Assembly (NCBI RefSeq): GCF_014235875.1
Contig: NZ_JACJUK010000001.1
Location: 248,001 to 312,000 of the forward strand
Origin: Croceivirga lutea
Lineage (GTDB): Bacteria > Bacteroidota > Bacteroidia > Flavobacteriales > Flavobacteriaceae
Direction of reading: 5' to 3'
Length of the DNA stretch: 64,000 nt
Of the stretch, positions 62,399 through 64,000 are shown one piece after another. The translations under genes were made by a program, and so were the position numbers. Under the pieces are notes generated by a model. That model was not told the origin of the DNA. It was given only the letters and a program-made list of their open reading frames with translations, and made no database searches. How positions within the stretch are numbered: position 1 is the first letter of the stretch; each line of letters opens with the position of its first letter.

Positions 62399-62467
62399 TC
62401 AACTAATATATCCCCATATTGCTTTATCCTTAACAAGACTGCTAAAGGTAGTTCTGATTGTAACCAT
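62399..62467 (-). pseudogene. C-terminal gene fragment, paralogous to the gene at the window end
   Basis: Twenty-two codons on the minus strand end SSLVKDKAIWGYIS-stop, nearly the same as the end SNLIKDKAIWGYIS-stop of the gene entering from the right at 63896. The DNA is identical over 31 bases. Upstream of the in-frame ATG at 62467 the similarity is lost. The family is not recognised. I read it as the left-over end of a duplicated or displaced gene. Confidence 0.5.
62403..62433. repeat. 31-bp direct repeat, copy 1
   Basis: Identical to 63900-63930 in the same orientation, with partial similarity continuing for about 18 bases more. It lies inside the C-terminal fragment at 62399-62467. The two copies flank the lipoprotein gene, about 1.5 kb apart. 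Confidence 0.9.
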
Positions 62468-62664
62468 TATGAATAATGAAATAGAAACTATATAATTATT
62501 TAATTCTATTTAAGTAAAGTAAGTATAGTTACTTTATAATTATATTTCGATTACAAGAATTTACTTGTTTTTTAAGAAATGCTCTTTTTCGACTTAAAGA
62601 TTGAATTTTAGATGAAATTAATTGTAAAATATATCGTTGTGATTTTATTTTACAAATATTTTAA
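62468..62664. other. AT-rich upstream region of the lipoprotein gene
   Basis: Very AT-rich, without an open frame. It must hold the promoter of the lipoprotein gene, but no exact TAnnTTTG element was found. Together with 62270-62467 it forms the 395-base gap after the leu operon. Confidence 0.35.
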
Positions 62665-63831
62665 ATGATGAAAAAGTTTTTAGGGTTATTAATTTCTTGT
62701 TTAATTTTATCATCCTGTTCGGATTCGTCAGGATTAAGTGATAATGAAGAAGATGGTGGAGTTGATGGGAATGAAAGAGGATTTGACCCATCAAATTTTG
62801 GTTATAAAATTTCTACTTTTTCATCCTTTCAAGGTGAGTTTTTTCAAATAGATGTTAGCGATAAAGGAGAGGTTGGAGAAACTCAGTTCCTTAGCGAACA
62901 GCTTGGAGCTATGGATGTTCTACCCAACTTGAATAGTATCGATTCAAGTCAAATTACTTTATTTTCTAATGTCACTCAGGCATTTTACCAAAAATCTCTT
63001 AAGACAAATGAAATAAAGAAATTTACAATTGAGGGAACTGGTCTTGCAGGCCCAGTGGAGGTTAAAACAAGCGAAAACTCTAAGTTTGCTGCAATTGTAA
63101 ACCATAATGAACCAGACCCTATTCGGCGATTGGCTTACAATTTAGGGGGAGAAGAGACTTTTATATTTGAGCTTTCCACTAATAGTTGTAGTTCCGCTGA
63201 ATTTTTTGGTAATTACCTAGTTGCCATTTGCGGTAATAACCCAATCTCAATCTACGAGTGTATTATTTACGATACTGAAAGAGATGCAATAGTTTTTAGC
63301 TACCAATCAGATGATTATATAAAGGTGACCATTTTTCAAGATAAACTTTATGTCTTCAATACTGATGATTATACTCATAAGGTATTTTCAATTGAAGATT
63401 TTCAAGAACTTGAATCTGGAGAATTTTCTAGACAATGGTTCTTTGATTTTGAATTTGGAAGGGATGTTATAAAAACTAAAACTTTTAACAATCAAATCTT
63501 AACCAATATTGATTATTCAATATTTGCAGGAGGTCGTTTTCCTGCAATTTTTGACATAGATGAAGATCGTTATGTAGCTGGAGACAATCGTGTTTTTAGC
63601 TCTCAAGATTTTCGAAATGCTTATTCAGAGCTAATTCCTGATATTAGCAATTTTGAAGGATATGACGTCGATATGGAAAAGAAGGTTGTAGTCCTAGGTT
63701 ATTCATTACAAGTTCAAATCTCATCAGAAAATTACCCCAAAGGAGGAGTTTTATTAGTAGATTTTGAAGGTAATATTCTTAATCAAATTCAACTAGAACG
63801 AGCACCTAAATACATTGTTATTCGTGAATAA
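62665..63831 (+). CDS. Hypothetical lipoprotein
   Basis: A 388-residue predicted lipoprotein. Signal peptide with lipobox LILSSC (Cys18) is followed by an acidic, Gly/Ser-rich linker (SDNEEDGGVDG). The remainder (~45-388) is rich in beta-strand patterns with repeated aromatic residues (for example ISTFSSFQGEFFQIDV, YVFNTDDYTHKVF), consistent with a beta-propeller, but I recognise no family. ATG at 62665, with a second ATG directly after it. It is flanked by two copies of the same C-terminal coding sequence, so it may be an inserted or cargo gene. Function is unknown. Confidence 0.75.
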   Translation: MMKKFLGLLISCLILSSCSDSSGLSDNEEDGGVDGNERGFDPSNFGYKISTFSSFQGEFFQIDVSDKGEVGETQFLSEQLGAMDVLPNLNSIDSSQITLFSNVTQAFYQKSLKTNEIKKFTIEGTGLAGPVEVKTSENSKFAAIVNHNEPDPIRRLAYNLGGEETFIFELSTNSCSSAEFFGNYLVAICGNNPISIYECIIYDTERDAIVFSYQSDDYIKVTIFQDKLYVFNTDDYTHKVFSIEDFQELESGEFSRQWFFDFEFGRDVIKTKTFNNQILTNIDYSIFAGGRFPAIFDIDEDRYVAGDNRVFSSQDFRNAYSELIPDISNFEGYDVDMEKKVVVLGYSLQVQISSENYPKGGVLLVDFEGNILNQIQLERAPKYIVIRE

Positions 63832-63895
63832 TACTAGATTTAATTAAAAAGCTTATTCTCTTTTGTTTACTTCTCTAGTAAGTTAGAAAATAGCT

Positions 63896-64000
63896 TTAGC
63901 TAATATATCCCCATATTGCTTTATCCTTAATAAGATTACTAAAGATGTTTCGGATAGACTTGTTTTCTTCTTTTTCTAATCGGGGGTCGTTTTTAAACAA
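63896..64000 (-). CDS. C-terminal end of an unrecognised gene, cut by the window edge
   Basis: The minus strand is open from the window end to a TAA at 63896, giving 34 codons: FKNDPRLEKEENKSIRNIF then SNLIKDKAIWGYIS. Charged, protein-like composition and a matching pseudogene tail at 62399 support a real gene. The family cannot be told from this end. Confidence 0.6.
   Translation of the reverse strand: MFKNDPRLEKEENKSIRNIFSNLIKDKAIWGYIS
63900..63930. repeat. 31-bp direct repeat, copy 2
   Basis: Identical to 62403-62433. Here it is part of an apparently intact gene end, so it is the likely source copy. Confidence 0.9.

Overview
The window is chromosomal DNA of a member of the Bacteroidota, most likely a marine Flavobacteriaceae. 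The support is low GC with AT-rich spacers, TAnnTTTG-type -7 promoter elements, a PorP/SprF-like protein beside a TSP3-repeat adhesin with a type B gliding/T9SS C-terminal domain, a TonB receptor with DUF4249 lipoproteins, and typical flavobacterial versions of RibB, LptF/G, Prx and the Leu/Ilv enzymes. No phage, transposase, integrase or CRISPR array was found.

Layout. 1-1620: the 3' part of dnaK, an ArsR-type regulator and tRNA-Ser(TGA), each of dnaK and the tRNA followed by a terminator. 1620-12880: an accessory-looking block with all genes on the minus strand (GT39-type glycosyltransferase, DUF1593 nucleoside-hydrolase-like secreted protein, TPR sensor kinase, PorP/SprF-like protein, 965-aa adhesin, LytTR response regulator). 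It contains two C-terminal gene scars and an attC-like palindrome, and ends in a near-copy of the tRNA-Ser 3' end, so it may be an old tRNA-targeted island. 12943-22040: kdnA-like aminotransferase facing a six-gene operon tpx-dgkA-ftsK-lolA-lptF/G-ribB(X), then the operon prx-trx-DUF6952. 22250-32800: NhaC antiporter, PLP Cys/Met enzyme divergent from an Lrp regulator, lpdA, a membrane acyltransferase, FMN reductase, tilS and a penicillin-acylase-type Ntn hydrolase. 32893-40002: a TonB receptor, two DUF4249 lipoproteins and an MG2/plug-like secreted protein, closely packed as one operon. 40051-43270: YifB/ComM, a Crp/Fnr regulator, an SRPBCC protein and a small putative zinc-binding protein. 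43447-46935: an atypical Nramp-family transporter coupled to pxpA-pxpB-pxpC (5-oxoprolinase). 47896-53362: ilvD-ilvB-ilvN-ilvC, followed by a frameshifted tail of ilvA. 53621-57458: GapN-type aldehyde dehydrogenase, a methyltransferase and an MFS transporter. 57581-62269: leuC-leuD-(leuA/cimA-like)-leuB on the minus strand. 62399-64000: a lipoprotein gene between two copies of the same C-terminal coding sequence, the second being a gene that runs out of the window.

How the genes work together. The clearest physiological story is branched-chain amino acid synthesis. The ilv operon has lost its threonine deaminase gene: only about 52 frameshifted codons remain after the ilvC terminator. The isopropylmalate-synthase-family enzyme in the leu operon resembles Leptospira (R)-citramalate synthase, including the residues recalled as lining its pyruvate pocket. 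With LeuCD and LeuB this would supply 2-oxobutyrate for isoleucine without threonine. This is an inference that needs a genome-wide search for a second ilvA and leuA. Other points worth attention are the Nramp homologue lacking both metal-binding motifs beside 5-oxoprolinase, an orphan KdnA (8-amino-Kdo synthesis), and a RibB whose GTP cyclohydrolase II half has lost its zinc and catalytic motifs. All family names rest on recognition of motifs by eye; no database search was run.
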